Of a stretch of DNA of 64,000 nucleotides, positions 43,922 to 52,466 are shown piece after piece. The notes under the pieces are model-generated. The model searched no databases. It worked only from the letters and a program-made list of their open reading frames with translations, and was not told the origin of the DNA. Source of the stretch: Leptolinea sp964397625 (GTDB lineage: Bacteria > Chloroflexota > Anaerolineae > Anaerolineales > Anaerolineaceae); NCBI GenBank assembly GCA_964397625.1, contig CAYNJT010000004.1:31149-95148 (forward strand), in the 5' to 3' direction. The position numbers and the translations under genes were made by a program. Position 1 is the first letter of the stretch. Each line of letters begins with the position of its first letter.

Positions 43922-46165
43922 CTACGATAGACGTTTTTTCAATTTGGTGATCAAACTCTCAAAAAGGTTCACGATATTTGCATCAAAAAGAATTCCAGCA
44001 TTTTCATGTATATAGCTCAAGGCGGCTTCCTCCGTCCAGGCTGGACGATATGGCCGATCAGAGATCAACGCATCCCAAACATCCACGATGGCAAAAACAC
44101 GCGCTGCCAGAGGAATATTTTCACCGGTCAAACCGCGGGGATAGCCGCTGCCATTCCAGCGTTCATGATGACAGTAGGGGATATCCAATGCTGGAGAGAG
44201 AAATTGTATTTTTGACAGCATACGATAAGCATACAACGGATGTTGCCTCATAATGACCCACTCATCAGAAGTGAGCGGGCCGGGTTTCAGCAAAATACTA
44301 TCTGGAATGCCCATTTTCCCAATATCATGGAGCAGGGCGCCCCTTTGGATGTGGATCATCTCTTCATCTGGTATGTTAAGTTTGCGACAAATAGCTAGAG
44401 TCAATTCCACAACACGTTTACTATGCCCGGCTGTTTCATGTTCCCTCAACTCAAGCGCATTGGACCATCCTTCCAGAGTGGCTTCGTAGGCATCTGCCAG
44501 TTCCCGGGATTTTTCCAGTACGGCGGTTTCGGCTTTTTTTCGGTCTGTAATATCAAACAGAATGGAAAAGATCAATTCTTCTCCATTGATAATCACTGGT
44601 GAAATATGAATTTCCATCGTGCGTAAATCACCGTTCGCTAATTTGTGAACGTGAACCAATTTTGTTTTATTTTCTTCTACCAGACGTGCGAGGTCGGGAT
44701 CGCTACTCACTTGATCGGATTGTATAAACTGGTATATGGTCATTTTCCGCATCTGATCAGACGTATATCCGTAGAATTCCGCAGCAGCCTGATTTAAGTC
44801 AACAATTTTTCCATTGACAGGCGAAATCAGCATCATTGCGACATCACGATTTTCAAAAATGATGTGGAAACGTTTTTCGCTTTCCAAAAGGGCTACCTGA
44901 GTACTTTTCCATTCTGTGAAATCGCGGGCTACCATGAGCGCCCGGGTTTTACCCAACGGAGATATGACGCTTGAAAACCAATGCGGTTTTTCATCGATGG
45001 AAATCGAAAAATCTGCCGAACCTGACGATTGAGTTTTCAGCACATGCTGGATTATTTCAAAGACATGCTGCCCCTCTGCATTGGGAATCATATCCAGAAT
45101 GTGCTTGCCTACCGGGTATCGGGCCAGCGGGGAAGTTGTGGTAGGTAGATCACGGCAGATACCATTTGCGTCTGCGACCAGGACAAGGTCCTGCATGGCT
45201 CTAAAGAGCGCATTAAGTTCGGCTGTGCGCTCTGTCACGCGGCGTTGCAACTCCCGATTGGATAAAAGGAGAAGTAATGCCAGGAAGACGATGCCGCCAG
45301 CGCTAACCACTATGTATTTTGTGTATTGGGTGGAGATCAATTGTGATCCCATCCATTTTGTGTTTATTGCGTTTAGCTCTGCCGGATTGATCTGCCTGAA
45401 TCCATCTTCTACTATACTGAGCAGTTCTGGATTGCCCTTTTTTACAGCCCGATGAAACTGACCGGTATACAGTGCTGAGGAAGAATTGAAATTATCCTGG
45501 ATACCATACTTGGAAATGAAATACTCCGCCGGCGGCCTGTCAATGACAAACACGAGTACCTGTCTGTCACGGGCGGCCTTAATTATGGATTCATAGCTAT
45601 TAAAAATTAAAAATTTGTCTATCCCAAAGGATTGCAAATAATTGATCGCATTATCTTGAGATTTAACACCAACCTGAAATCCTTTAAGAGAATACGCGTC
45701 GGTTAATCCACTGATGTTGTTCTGGAAATAGATAGGGACTTCGATATCAATGTAGGGGGCTGAAAAATCAAATTTTCTTGCGCGTTCTTCATTAAAAAAC
45801 AATGTGTCTATGACGTCAAATTTCCCAGCTTCCATTTCATGGAAAGCTTTTTCCCAGTCCATTGTTGTCAGGTAAACCTTGATACCGGTTTTTTGTTCCC
45901 AGAGATGCCATTGGTCGATGAGAATACCCTGAGGACTGCCATTTTCATCCAGAAAGGTGTAGGGAGGATAATTATTATCCATCACCACCCGGATGAAACG
46001 ATTTTCAACCTTCTTATGATCGCTCGTTAAAACAATGTTGGTTAATAGGGAAATCATCAGGCAAGTAATTGCCGTCAACCCTATTCTAAATAAACGGTCG
46101 CGCGATTCGGCTGAGGAAGTTCGTTTTACAATTGTGGGCCCCATACAATTCTGTTTATCGACCAT
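43922..46165 (-). CDS. Periplasmic-binding-domain sensor with PAS domains and HD-GYP phosphodiesterase
   Basis: 747 residues. A signal-anchor helix (about 28-48) leads to an outside solute-binding domain of the amino-acid-binding type (55-285; IRVVMDNNYPPYTF, DVIDTLFFNEERARKFDFS). A membrane helix follows (about 293-312), then two PAS domains (about 325-430 and 440-550) and an HD-GYP domain (560-735). HSKRVVELT, HDIGKMGIPD and HHERWNGSGYP contain all HD-GYP residues, so c-di-GMP breakdown in response to an outside amino acid or similar ligand is predicted. The ATG follows TATTGT by six bases (leaderless type). Met8 is an alternative start. Confidence 0.93.
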   Translation of the reverse strand: MVDKQNCMGPTIVKRTSSAESRDRLFRIGLTAITCLMISLLTNIVLTSDHKKVENRFIRVVMDNNYPPYTFLDENGSPQGILIDQWHLWEQKTGIKVYLTTMDWEKAFHEMEAGKFDVIDTLFFNEERARKFDFSAPYIDIEVPIYFQNNISGLTDAYSLKGFQVGVKSQDNAINYLQSFGIDKFLIFNSYESIIKAARDRQVLVFVIDRPPAEYFISKYGIQDNFNSSSALYTGQFHRAVKKGNPELLSIVEDGFRQINPAELNAINTKWMGSQLISTQYTKYIVVSAGGIVFLALLLLLSNRELQRRVTERTAELNALFRAMQDLVLVADANGICRDLPTTTSPLARYPVGKHILDMIPNAEGQHVFEIIQHVLKTQSSGSADFSISIDEKPHWFSSVISPLGKTRALMVARDFTEWKSTQVALLESEKRFHIIFENRDVAMMLISPVNGKIVDLNQAAAEFYGYTSDQMRKMTIYQFIQSDQVSSDPDLARLVEENKTKLVHVHKLANGDLRTMEIHISPVIINGEELIFSILFDITDRKKAETAVLEKSRELADAYEATLEGWSNALELREHETAGHSKRVVELTLAICRKLNIPDEEMIHIQRGALLHDIGKMGIPDSILLKPGPLTSDEWVIMRQHPLYAYRMLSKIQFLSPALDIPYCHHERWNGSGYPRGLTGENIPLAARVFAIVDVWDALISDRPYRPAWTEEAALSYIHENAGILFDANIVNLFESLITKLKKRLS

Positions 46166-46177
46166 CCAGGGACAATA
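46166..46177 (-). promoter_or_regulatory. -10-like element placed for a leaderless HD-GYP transcript
   Basis: Minus-strand TATTGT (46177-46172) followed by six bases and the ATG at 46165. It has the same spacing as at the GlnE-like gene and coaX. No ribosome site or convincing -35 is visible. Confidence 0.4.
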
Positions 46178-46289
46178 TTTAACTGAATTCCACGATTCTT
46201 ACATTAGTGTAAGCCGAATTGAAATTAAAGAAAAATGCAACCATATGATCCATACAGTTGCTTTCTCTTTTACTGCTATCTTGTTCAGG

Positions 46290-46362
46290 CGGGAGCGACG
46301 GGGTTCGAACCCGCGATCTCGGCCTTGACAGGGCCGCATGTTAGCCGCTACACCACGCCCCC
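46290..46362 (-). tRNA. tRNA-Asp (anticodon GTC)
   Basis: 73 bases on the minus strand. Acceptor stem GGGGGCG pairs with CGCTCCC (one G-U); the D loop contains AGCGGCTAA; the anticodon stem is CGGCC/GGCCG with loop CTGTCAA giving GTC; the T arm has GTTCGAA; discriminator base G, as expected for tRNA-Asp. The CCA end is not encoded (CCT follows). It stands alone between two divergent protein genes. Confidence 0.96.
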
Positions 46363-46439
46363 GAACGAGCTAAATAATAACACAGGCGGATTCATCCGTC
46401 AACCCATAATTGAACTTCAGGTTATAATCTTTTTGCCTT

Positions 46440-46844
46440 ATGAATCAAGATTTCCCCCGCCTTCCAGTCATACTCACAGCTTTTTTCCTTACCGTAACCG
46501 GTTGGGGTGGGTTAGCTGTGATACTCATCAATACTGTGCCTACGTTGGGCCCGCGCTGGATGTTTTATTTTTTCCTGTTCATCGGCATTACCGGATTGTC
46601 ACTGCCTGTAACTGATTTTATTAACCGGAGATTCCCGGGAAAACCACGAGCCTCTGCTGGTGTCATTGTCCGGCAGTCAATCTGGGTGGGGGTTTATGGT
46701 TGTCTGATAACCTGGTTGCAGTTCGGGAGGATTCTTAATTCCGGATTAGTTCTCTTTTTAGCTATCGGGTTGATTGCCATTGAAATGTTGTTGCGCATGA
46801 ATGAACGCACACGCTACATGGCATACATGAAGGAAGATGAATAA
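46440..46844 (+). CDS. Small membrane protein, four helices, unknown function
   Basis: 134 residues with four predicted membrane helices (about 8-30, 38-58, 78-97 and 100-117) and a charged C-terminus. No family is recognised. Its stop lies inside the selA start region (8-bp overlap), so both are probably on one transcript. A TATAAT (46425-46430) ends 9 bases before the ATG, suggesting a very short leader. The association with selA may be only operonic. Confidence 0.7.
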   Translation: MNQDFPRLPVILTAFFLTVTGWGGLAVILINTVPTLGPRWMFYFFLFIGITGLSLPVTDFINRRFPGKPRASAGVIVRQSIWVGVYGCLITWLQFGRILNSGLVLFLAIGLIAIEMLLRMNERTRYMAYMKEDE

Positions 46845-48213
46845 CCTCGCTGGTGTACCAGGTGTAGACAGGCTTTTACAGTCCACCTTCGCGAGCCAAC
46901 TTATTACAACCTACGGTCGCCCGCAGGTTGTTAAAAAAATCCGGTCTGTTTTGGAGGAAATTCGTATTCGTGTTAATCAGGGAAAATCTATCCCTGCCGA
47001 AGAAGAGATACTCAAAAGTGTCGGTCAGTTACTGGCCGGGCTTGACCTGGAGCTGACCCGGGCGGTGATTAATGCCAGCGGTGTGATTCTGCACACAAAC
47101 CTGGGTAGAGCCCCGCTCTCGACCTCGTCCGTGCAGGCGATACAGGCGTGCGCGGGAAATTACTCCGATTTGGAATATGACCTTGATCAGGGGAAACGCC
47201 GGAACCGGGTATCTCGTATTGAAAGATTGATCAAAGAACTTTTGGGGGTTGAATCTGCGTTGGTAGTGAATAATAACGCGGCAGCCGTGTTGTTGATGCT
47301 GCAGGCATTAGCTCACCGACGGAGGGTAATCATTCCACGAAATCAAATGATTGAGATCGGCGGAGGATTTCGAATTCCTGATATTCTCGCTCTTTCTGGT
47401 GCGAAATTATTGGAGATCGGCACCACAAACCAGACTCATACAAATGACTATTACGACGCGATTCAAAACGGTGGTAGTTTCATTCTCCACGCCCACGCAT
47501 CAAATTTCAAAATTTCCGGATATACCGGTGAACCTTCATTAAGAGAAATCTGCAAGGTCGCGCACGCACACAATGTTCCCGTTTTGGCAGATCTAGGTTC
47601 CGGCGCGTTGCTTAATACCGACACGTATGGCTTAGCCCATGAGCCATCTGTACAGGACGCGTTGGAAGATAGCGTAGATGTGATATGTTTTTCAGGAGAT
47701 AAATTGCTCGGTGGTCCGCAAGCCGGAATCATAATTGGAAAACGAATGTACCTCGAAAAAATTAAAAAACATCCGCTCGCGAGGGTGGTTCGAGCTGATA
47801 AGTTACTTATATCAGGTCTGGAAGCGACAATCCTCAGTTATCTGAAAGACAGGGCAACAGAGGAAATACCTGTCTGGAAAATGATCAGTATGAAAGTGGA
47901 TGAAATCCACGGAAGAGCGACTGATTGGCAGGACAGGCTTCGAAAGGGGACTGTTCTTGAAAGCCATTCAACAGTAGGCGGGGGGAGTCTGCCTGAAGAA
48001 GTACTTCCCACATGGATTCTGGCCATACAACTGAACAAACCGGATGAGTTTGCTTCTCTTTTAAGGAATCAATCGCCGGCAGTTGTAACGCGGATACAGG
48101 ATGGCCGGGTTTGTTTTGACCCGCGTACAGTTTTACCAGAACAGGATGATCTCTTGATATCATCCATAAACAACGCGTATGTAGAGTATGAGAAAAATGA
48201 AAAAGTCCCTTGA
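46837..48213 (+). CDS. selA: L-seryl-tRNA(Sec) selenium transferase
   Basis: A PLP enzyme turning Ser-tRNA(Sec) into selenocysteinyl-tRNA(Sec) with selenophosphate. 458 residues. The N-terminal tRNA-binding part (GVPGVDRLLQ at 6-15, then a helical region) is kept, unlike in SelA-like paralogues. Catalytic-core signatures follow: INASGVILHTNLGRAPL near 88, SALVVNNNAAAVLL near 149, GGGFRIPDI, and the PLP-lysine motif CFSGDKLLGGPQAGI near 288. The order and length match bacterial SelA. No selB, selD or tRNA-Sec is in this window, and I see no in-frame TGA gene here. Next in line are an M24 peptidase and tsaD. Confidence 0.93.
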   Translation: MNNLAGVPGVDRLLQSTFASQLITTYGRPQVVKKIRSVLEEIRIRVNQGKSIPAEEEILKSVGQLLAGLDLELTRAVINASGVILHTNLGRAPLSTSSVQAIQACAGNYSDLEYDLDQGKRRNRVSRIERLIKELLGVESALVVNNNAAAVLLMLQALAHRRRVIIPRNQMIEIGGGFRIPDILALSGAKLLEIGTTNQTHTNDYYDAIQNGGSFILHAHASNFKISGYTGEPSLREICKVAHAHNVPVLADLGSGALLNTDTYGLAHEPSVQDALEDSVDVICFSGDKLLGGPQAGIIIGKRMYLEKIKKHPLARVVRADKLLISGLEATILSYLKDRATEEIPVWKMISMKVDEIHGRATDWQDRLRKGTVLESHSTVGGGSLPEEVLPTWILAIQLNKPDEFASLLRNQSPAVVTRIQDGRVCFDPRTVLPEQDDLLISSINNAYVEYEKNEKVP

Positions 48214-49432
48214 AACATTAATGCGATCCAAATCAATTGCAGCAATTTACATTACCGGTCCAGCGGATCACAATCCGGCCATGCGATATTTCACTGGAAA
48301 CGTTCACGTTTCAAGAGGTGATCTGGTAATCAGGCCGGGTGAAACACCAATTTTGTTTCATGACGCTTTTGAGCGTGACGAGGCCGCGCGAACCGGGTGT
48401 ATTTTGCGCTCCAATACTGCCTTTTCCTATGCGGATTTATTAGCCGAGACCCGAGGCGACCGGACAAAAGTTGAGGCACGCCGGCTGGCGCACATTCTGG
48501 AAGGATGTGGTGTAACTTCGGGAAAGGTACTCGTTTACGGACAGTGTGATGCCGGAAAAGCGTATTCGATGATTGAAGATGCCAGAGAATATCTTCCAGA
48601 AATAGAATTCTGTGCTGATTGGGATGAAAGCGTGCTGTACAACGCCATGATTACCAAGGATGAAACGGAACTGGACCAAATCAGGCAGATGGGGAAAATA
48701 ACAACCTCTGTGGTAGGACGAGTGGCTGATTTTCTCTCTCAGCAAAAGGTAAACAAAAATGAACTGATTGACCTCAACGGTAATCCGGTTACCATCGGGC
48801 AGGTAAAGAGGTTGATTAACCTTTGGCTTGCAGAAGCCGGCGCGGAGAATCCGGAAGGCACTATCTTTTCACAGGGGTATGATTCTGGAGTCCCGCATTC
48901 CACCGGTAAAGACAACGCCTCCATCCGTCTTGGTGAGACCATTGTGTTTGATATTTTTCCCTGTCAGATCGGCGGCGGATATTTTTATGATTTCACACGC
49001 ACCTGGTGTCTCGGATTTGCCTCTGATGAGATCATCAATCTATATGAGCAGGTAAAGACGGTTTATGACCGGCTGATTTCTGAATTGGAAGCGAATCAAC
49101 CTTTACGATCGTACCAACTACGAACCTGTGATCTATTTGAGCAAATGGGACATCCCACTGTTCGGACCCACAAGAATACAGAGATCGGATACAACCATTC
49201 AGTTAGTCATGGGCTTGGTCTGCGTGTTCACGAAAAACCCTGGTCTGGAGAAAAGGCGGATGAAACCGACATTCTTGCTCCAGGGGCAGTATTCACCATC
49301 GAACCCGGCTTGTATTACCCGGATAAGGGTATGGGTGTACGGATCGAGGATACCTATTGTGTTACCCATATGGGAAAGATCGAACTTATGGCTGACTATC
49401 CGTATGACCTTATCCTACCAATCAAGGGATAA
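48188..49432 (+). CDS. M24-family metallopeptidase (Xaa-Pro aminopeptidase-like)
   Basis: 414 residues. An N-terminal creatinase-like domain (about 1-150) precedes the pita-bread M24 domain. The five metal ligands are visible in order: D in VFDIFP, D in YDFTRTW, H in SHGLGLRVH, E in FTIEPG and E in RIEDTY. Removal of N-terminal residues before proline or dipeptide cleavage is likely; substrate unknown. The start overlaps the selA end by 26 bp; ATG 48197 is an equally good start. Tight packing with selA and tsaD suggests co-transcription. Confidence 0.9.
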   Translation: MRKMKKSLETLMRSKSIAAIYITGPADHNPAMRYFTGNVHVSRGDLVIRPGETPILFHDAFERDEAARTGCILRSNTAFSYADLLAETRGDRTKVEARRLAHILEGCGVTSGKVLVYGQCDAGKAYSMIEDAREYLPEIEFCADWDESVLYNAMITKDETELDQIRQMGKITTSVVGRVADFLSQQKVNKNELIDLNGNPVTIGQVKRLINLWLAEAGAENPEGTIFSQGYDSGVPHSTGKDNASIRLGETIVFDIFPCQIGGGYFYDFTRTWCLGFASDEIINLYEQVKTVYDRLISELEANQPLRSYQLRTCDLFEQMGHPTVRTHKNTEIGYNHSVSHGLGLRVHEKPWSGEKADETDILAPGAVFTIEPGLYYPDKGMGVRIEDTYCVTHMGKIELMADYPYDLILPIKG

Positions 49433-49452
49433 GACTATAATGGTGGCTGCAC

Positions 49453-50481
49453 ATGACAGACTTTAAACCTGCTCGTATACTCGGTATTGAATCATCCTGC
49501 GATGAAACCGCTGCGGCTGTAATTGAGAATGGCTGCACGCTTCTAAGCAACTCTGTTGCCACACAAATTGACCTCCATAAAAAATATGGCGGGGTTTTCC
49601 CAGAGGTGGCGTCACGCCAGCATACGCTGAGCATCTATCCGATCATTGAAGAAACATTGCAGAAGGCTCATGTATCGTGGGATGAGATAGATGCCATAGC
49701 CACCACGCGCGGTCCAGGTCTTGCTGGATCATTAGTGGTTGGATTCAACGCCGCAAAAGGAATCGCGCTGGCGCGAAATTTACCGTTGATTGGTGTGAAC
49801 CATCTTGAAGGGCATATCTATTCTTCCTGGATCCAACCGGAAACCGCAGATCATTTCACTCCACCTCGATTCCCTGTGATGGCGCTGTTGGTTTCGGGCG
49901 GGCATACAGAATTGAATCTTATGGAAGACCATCTGAAATATCAACGATTGGGCGCCACACTGGATGACGCTGCCGGTGAAGCTTTCGATAAGGTCGCTCG
50001 ATTGTTAAACCTGCCGTATCCCGGTGGGCCGTCCATTCAGAAAGCCGCTGAACAGGGGAACAGTCAGGCTTTCAATTTTCCACGCGCGCGATTGGAAGGC
50101 GGCTGGGATTTCTCATTCAGCGGATTAAAAACAGCCGTCCTGCGGACCATAAAACACCTGGAAGAAGAAGGTAAAGATATTCCAGTAGCCGATATGGCTG
50201 CCAGTTTCCAGGAAGCGGTGGTTGATGTACTGGTGAGTAAAACGCTGGCAGCTGCCAGACATTTCAACGCGAAAGAAATCGTAGTTGCCGGTGGTGTGTC
50301 GGCCAACCGGGCGCTGCGTACTGCCTTCACAGGACAGGGAGAATTTCCCGTGCACATACCTCCCCTTTATTTATGCACGGACAACGCGGCAATGATCGCC
50401 ACGGCCGGTTATTACCGTTTTATCGCCGGCCATATAGATCATCTGGATATGGACGTGCTGCCGAACTGGCCGCTGAGTTAA
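49453..50481 (+). CDS. tsaD: tRNA N6-adenosine threonylcarbamoyltransferase
   Basis: Makes t6A37 in ANN-decoding tRNAs with TsaB and TsaE. 342 residues, normal length. Motifs: LGIESSCDETAAAV at 10-23 (ASKHA phosphate loop), GVNHLEGH near 114 (two metal-binding histidines), LVSGGHTEL near 145, GEAFDKVARLL and GGVSANRALR. Essential in most bacteria. A TATAAT at 49436-49441 stands 11 bases before the ATG, so the gene may have its own short-leader transcript besides reading from upstream. The start has no strong ribosome site. Confidence 0.97.
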   Translation: MTDFKPARILGIESSCDETAAAVIENGCTLLSNSVATQIDLHKKYGGVFPEVASRQHTLSIYPIIEETLQKAHVSWDEIDAIATTRGPGLAGSLVVGFNAAKGIALARNLPLIGVNHLEGHIYSSWIQPETADHFTPPRFPVMALLVSGGHTELNLMEDHLKYQRLGATLDDAAGEAFDKVARLLNLPYPGGPSIQKAAEQGNSQAFNFPRARLEGGWDFSFSGLKTAVLRTIKHLEEEGKDIPVADMAASFQEAVVDVLVSKTLAAARHFNAKEIVVAGGVSANRALRTAFTGQGEFPVHIPPLYLCTDNAAMIATAGYYRFIAGHIDHLDMDVLPNWPLS

Positions 50482-50539
50482 AACCGATCCTGGCATCGTT
50501 CGTTTAATTATTCTTATTTGTAGACTTGGAGGATAAATA

Positions 50540-50950
50540 ATGGAAGCAAAAGTAGTATGGAAAAACAGGATGAGTTTTACTGGTATGTCCGAATCAAAAT
50601 TCTCTGTTCCTCTGGGCACGGATCCTGAATTGGGCGGAGATAATGATGGTTTCCGGCCTCTGGAATTGATCGCCATTGGCCTGGCAGGGTGCACTGGCAT
50701 GGATGTGATCTCTATTCTGTCTAAAAAGAAACAGAATGTCACTGGATTTGAAGTGCAGGTTCACGCTGAAAAAGCGACTGAGCACCCCCATGTATTCACT
50801 AAAGTGGAAGTGGAATATATTATCGAGGGCTCCAATATTGATAGAGCGGCAGTGGAGCGGGCCGTCGAACTTTCGGTGACCAAGTATTGCCCGGCACAGG
50901 CCATGTTATCGAAGGCAGTTCCGATTACACAAAAGATCACAATCAGGTGA
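50540..50950 (+). CDS. OsmC/Ohr-family protein
   Basis: 136 residues of the OsmC fold, a family of thiol-dependent peroxidases and related proteins. PLELIAIGLAGCTGMDV near residue 47 contains the first redox cysteine in the helix-start position, and KYCPAQAMLSK near 117 the second, so reduction of hydroperoxides is plausible (YhfA-like subgroup). GGAGGATAAATA 2-13 bases before the ATG is a strong ribosome site. The stop codon lies inside a terminator hairpin. Confidence 0.9.
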   Translation: MEAKVVWKNRMSFTGMSESKFSVPLGTDPELGGDNDGFRPLELIAIGLAGCTGMDVISILSKKKQNVTGFEVQVHAEKATEHPHVFTKVEVEYIIEGSNIDRAAVERAVELSVTKYCPAQAMLSKAVPITQKITIR

Positions 50951-50956
50951 TCTTTT
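50931..50956. terminator. Bidirectional terminator overlapping the osmC-family stop
   Basis: A perfect 10-bp stem AAAAGATCAC (50931-50940) with 50947-50956, loop AATCAG. The A run on one side and T run on the other let it end both the OsmC gene and the convergent M23 gene; the OsmC TGA (50948-50950) is in the stem. Confidence 0.8.
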
Positions 50957-50977
50957 CAAAACACTAATTCTATGATT

Positions 50978-52459
50978 CTACGGATAAATTTCTGACTGGA
51001 CTTGGCTGGCTGCGTCAGAACATTCACAGGCATCCACAATACGGCTGTATTTGGTGAGAGTGCCTTTGTATGGGGCCGAACCTTCCTTTGCCAGCCAGCC
51101 TTCAAGATCAAAGGGGATCGGTCCATCAGCGGGGATCCATTGGCCGTTGAATTTGCGGGCGATATGCACATGCGTTCCTGTGGAGTGCCCGCCTTCGCAG
51201 GATGGGCGGCCGATGCGTTCACCAGCTTTCAAATGGGTGCCAGCCTTGACCATGTCGGCAGATGCTACATGGAGATAGAAAATCACCCATCCGGTCCGTT
51301 CATCAGAATCACCATCAAGATCAAGCACGGCCACACCAGTATCTGTACGCGAGATGATACCGTCTGCCAACGCGACTGTGATCTCGTTGGTTTCTGAGCA
51401 GCCGCCGACTACCGCGGGTGGAGCGAAATCAATGGCGGCCATAGGTGAACCATCACCCCATGGCGAGTGAGGGCCACCAGTATAAGCCCAAGATTTTCCC
51501 CCAAGGAATGGCAAACGTAGAACAGGTTGTTTAAGGCTGCCCGGAATAAAATTGAGATCTCCCTTCCATGGGTCACCATAGAGTTTTCGGTATAACGCGG
51601 AGAACCCCTCTGGCGACGTGGCATTTTTATACCCTTCGGCGTTTAATACCCGGGCGAAATAGTACTGCAAGCCGACCGTGGCTGCATTCTGCCAGGGATC
51701 CGGTCTTTCAAGACGACCGTCTTGAAGATCAAAACTTTTTAATTTGCCGGATAACCAGTCGTAATACCCGTTGTTGAGGTAGTTCGAAGCCCAACTGAGT
51801 TGAAGGTACAGGCCTTTATGGGCGAAATCTCGATATCCTAGAGGATAATCTTCAATATTTGAACCAGGCGCGGGATCAGTTAATCCTCCGGTCTGATATT
51901 CCACCAACGCTAAAAGCAACCGGGGGCTGATACTATAATTTTCAGATAATAATTTAATAATTTCCCCGCCGGTTCTATTTTTGCCGGACGCATACACAGT
52001 GTAATTTTTAAACCATCCTGGCTGGTCCTTAACAAATGCGATGGGATCAAAATCTTTCTGCGCAGGGCCATAGACAAAAAGACTGTCAGGTATGATCTGA
52101 AATGGTGTTCCCCATAATGGTTGGTAATATATCGGGATTTTCATTGGGAATCCGGGAGGCATGGTGGTGGCATCCGCCGGGATTATGGGATTGGCTTTTT
52201 GGATCTCTTTGACTGTTGTGTTGAAGTGTGAAGCCAGACCAGGCAGGGTATCACCAGACCGGGCGATATAGTCCACCAGTTGCCCTGGTGGATAGGATTC
52301 ACGATGGGGAAGAGGTGTAGGCGCGTTGCTGACGTCCGCGTTTTCAGGCGCGTTTTCCGGCAGAATTTCCGGAACCTGTTCTGAAGGTGGAATACAGGCA
52401 GAAACCATACTAAATAAAAAAAGAGCTGCCGCGCACTGGGCAATTAGATTATCTCGCAT
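50978..52459 (-). CDS. LysM + LasA-type M23 endopeptidase lipoprotein, copy 1
   Basis: 493 residues, exported. Signal peptide ending in MVSAC (lipobox), a Pro/Asn-rich linker, one LysM domain (about 63-112) and an unrecognised middle region (about 150-305). A zinc peptidase follows (about 320-475). Ligands: H in GGPHSPWG, D in AAIDFAPP 13 residues later, and HVH in TGTHVHIAR. The 13-residue H to D distance is that of M23A enzymes (LasA, beta-lytic protease) rather than the HxxxD of LytM-like M23B. It would cut peptidoglycan cross-bridges. Third gene of a tandem trio. Confidence 0.87.
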   Translation of the reverse strand: MRDNLIAQCAAALFLFSMVSACIPPSEQVPEILPENAPENADVSNAPTPLPHRESYPPGQLVDYIARSGDTLPGLASHFNTTVKEIQKANPIIPADATTMPPGFPMKIPIYYQPLWGTPFQIIPDSLFVYGPAQKDFDPIAFVKDQPGWFKNYTVYASGKNRTGGEIIKLLSENYSISPRLLLALVEYQTGGLTDPAPGSNIEDYPLGYRDFAHKGLYLQLSWASNYLNNGYYDWLSGKLKSFDLQDGRLERPDPWQNAATVGLQYYFARVLNAEGYKNATSPEGFSALYRKLYGDPWKGDLNFIPGSLKQPVLRLPFLGGKSWAYTGGPHSPWGDGSPMAAIDFAPPAVVGGCSETNEITVALADGIISRTDTGVAVLDLDGDSDERTGWVIFYLHVASADMVKAGTHLKAGERIGRPSCEGGHSTGTHVHIARKFNGQWIPADGPIPFDLEGWLAKEGSAPYKGTLTKYSRIVDACECSDAASQVQSEIYP

Positions 52460-52466
52460 GACCGGC

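Noticed and set aside
48188..48213. Selenocysteine codon at the selA/M24 junction
   Set aside because: The selA frame ends in an ordinary TGA followed by no conserved continuation; the overlap with the M24 start explains the arrangement.
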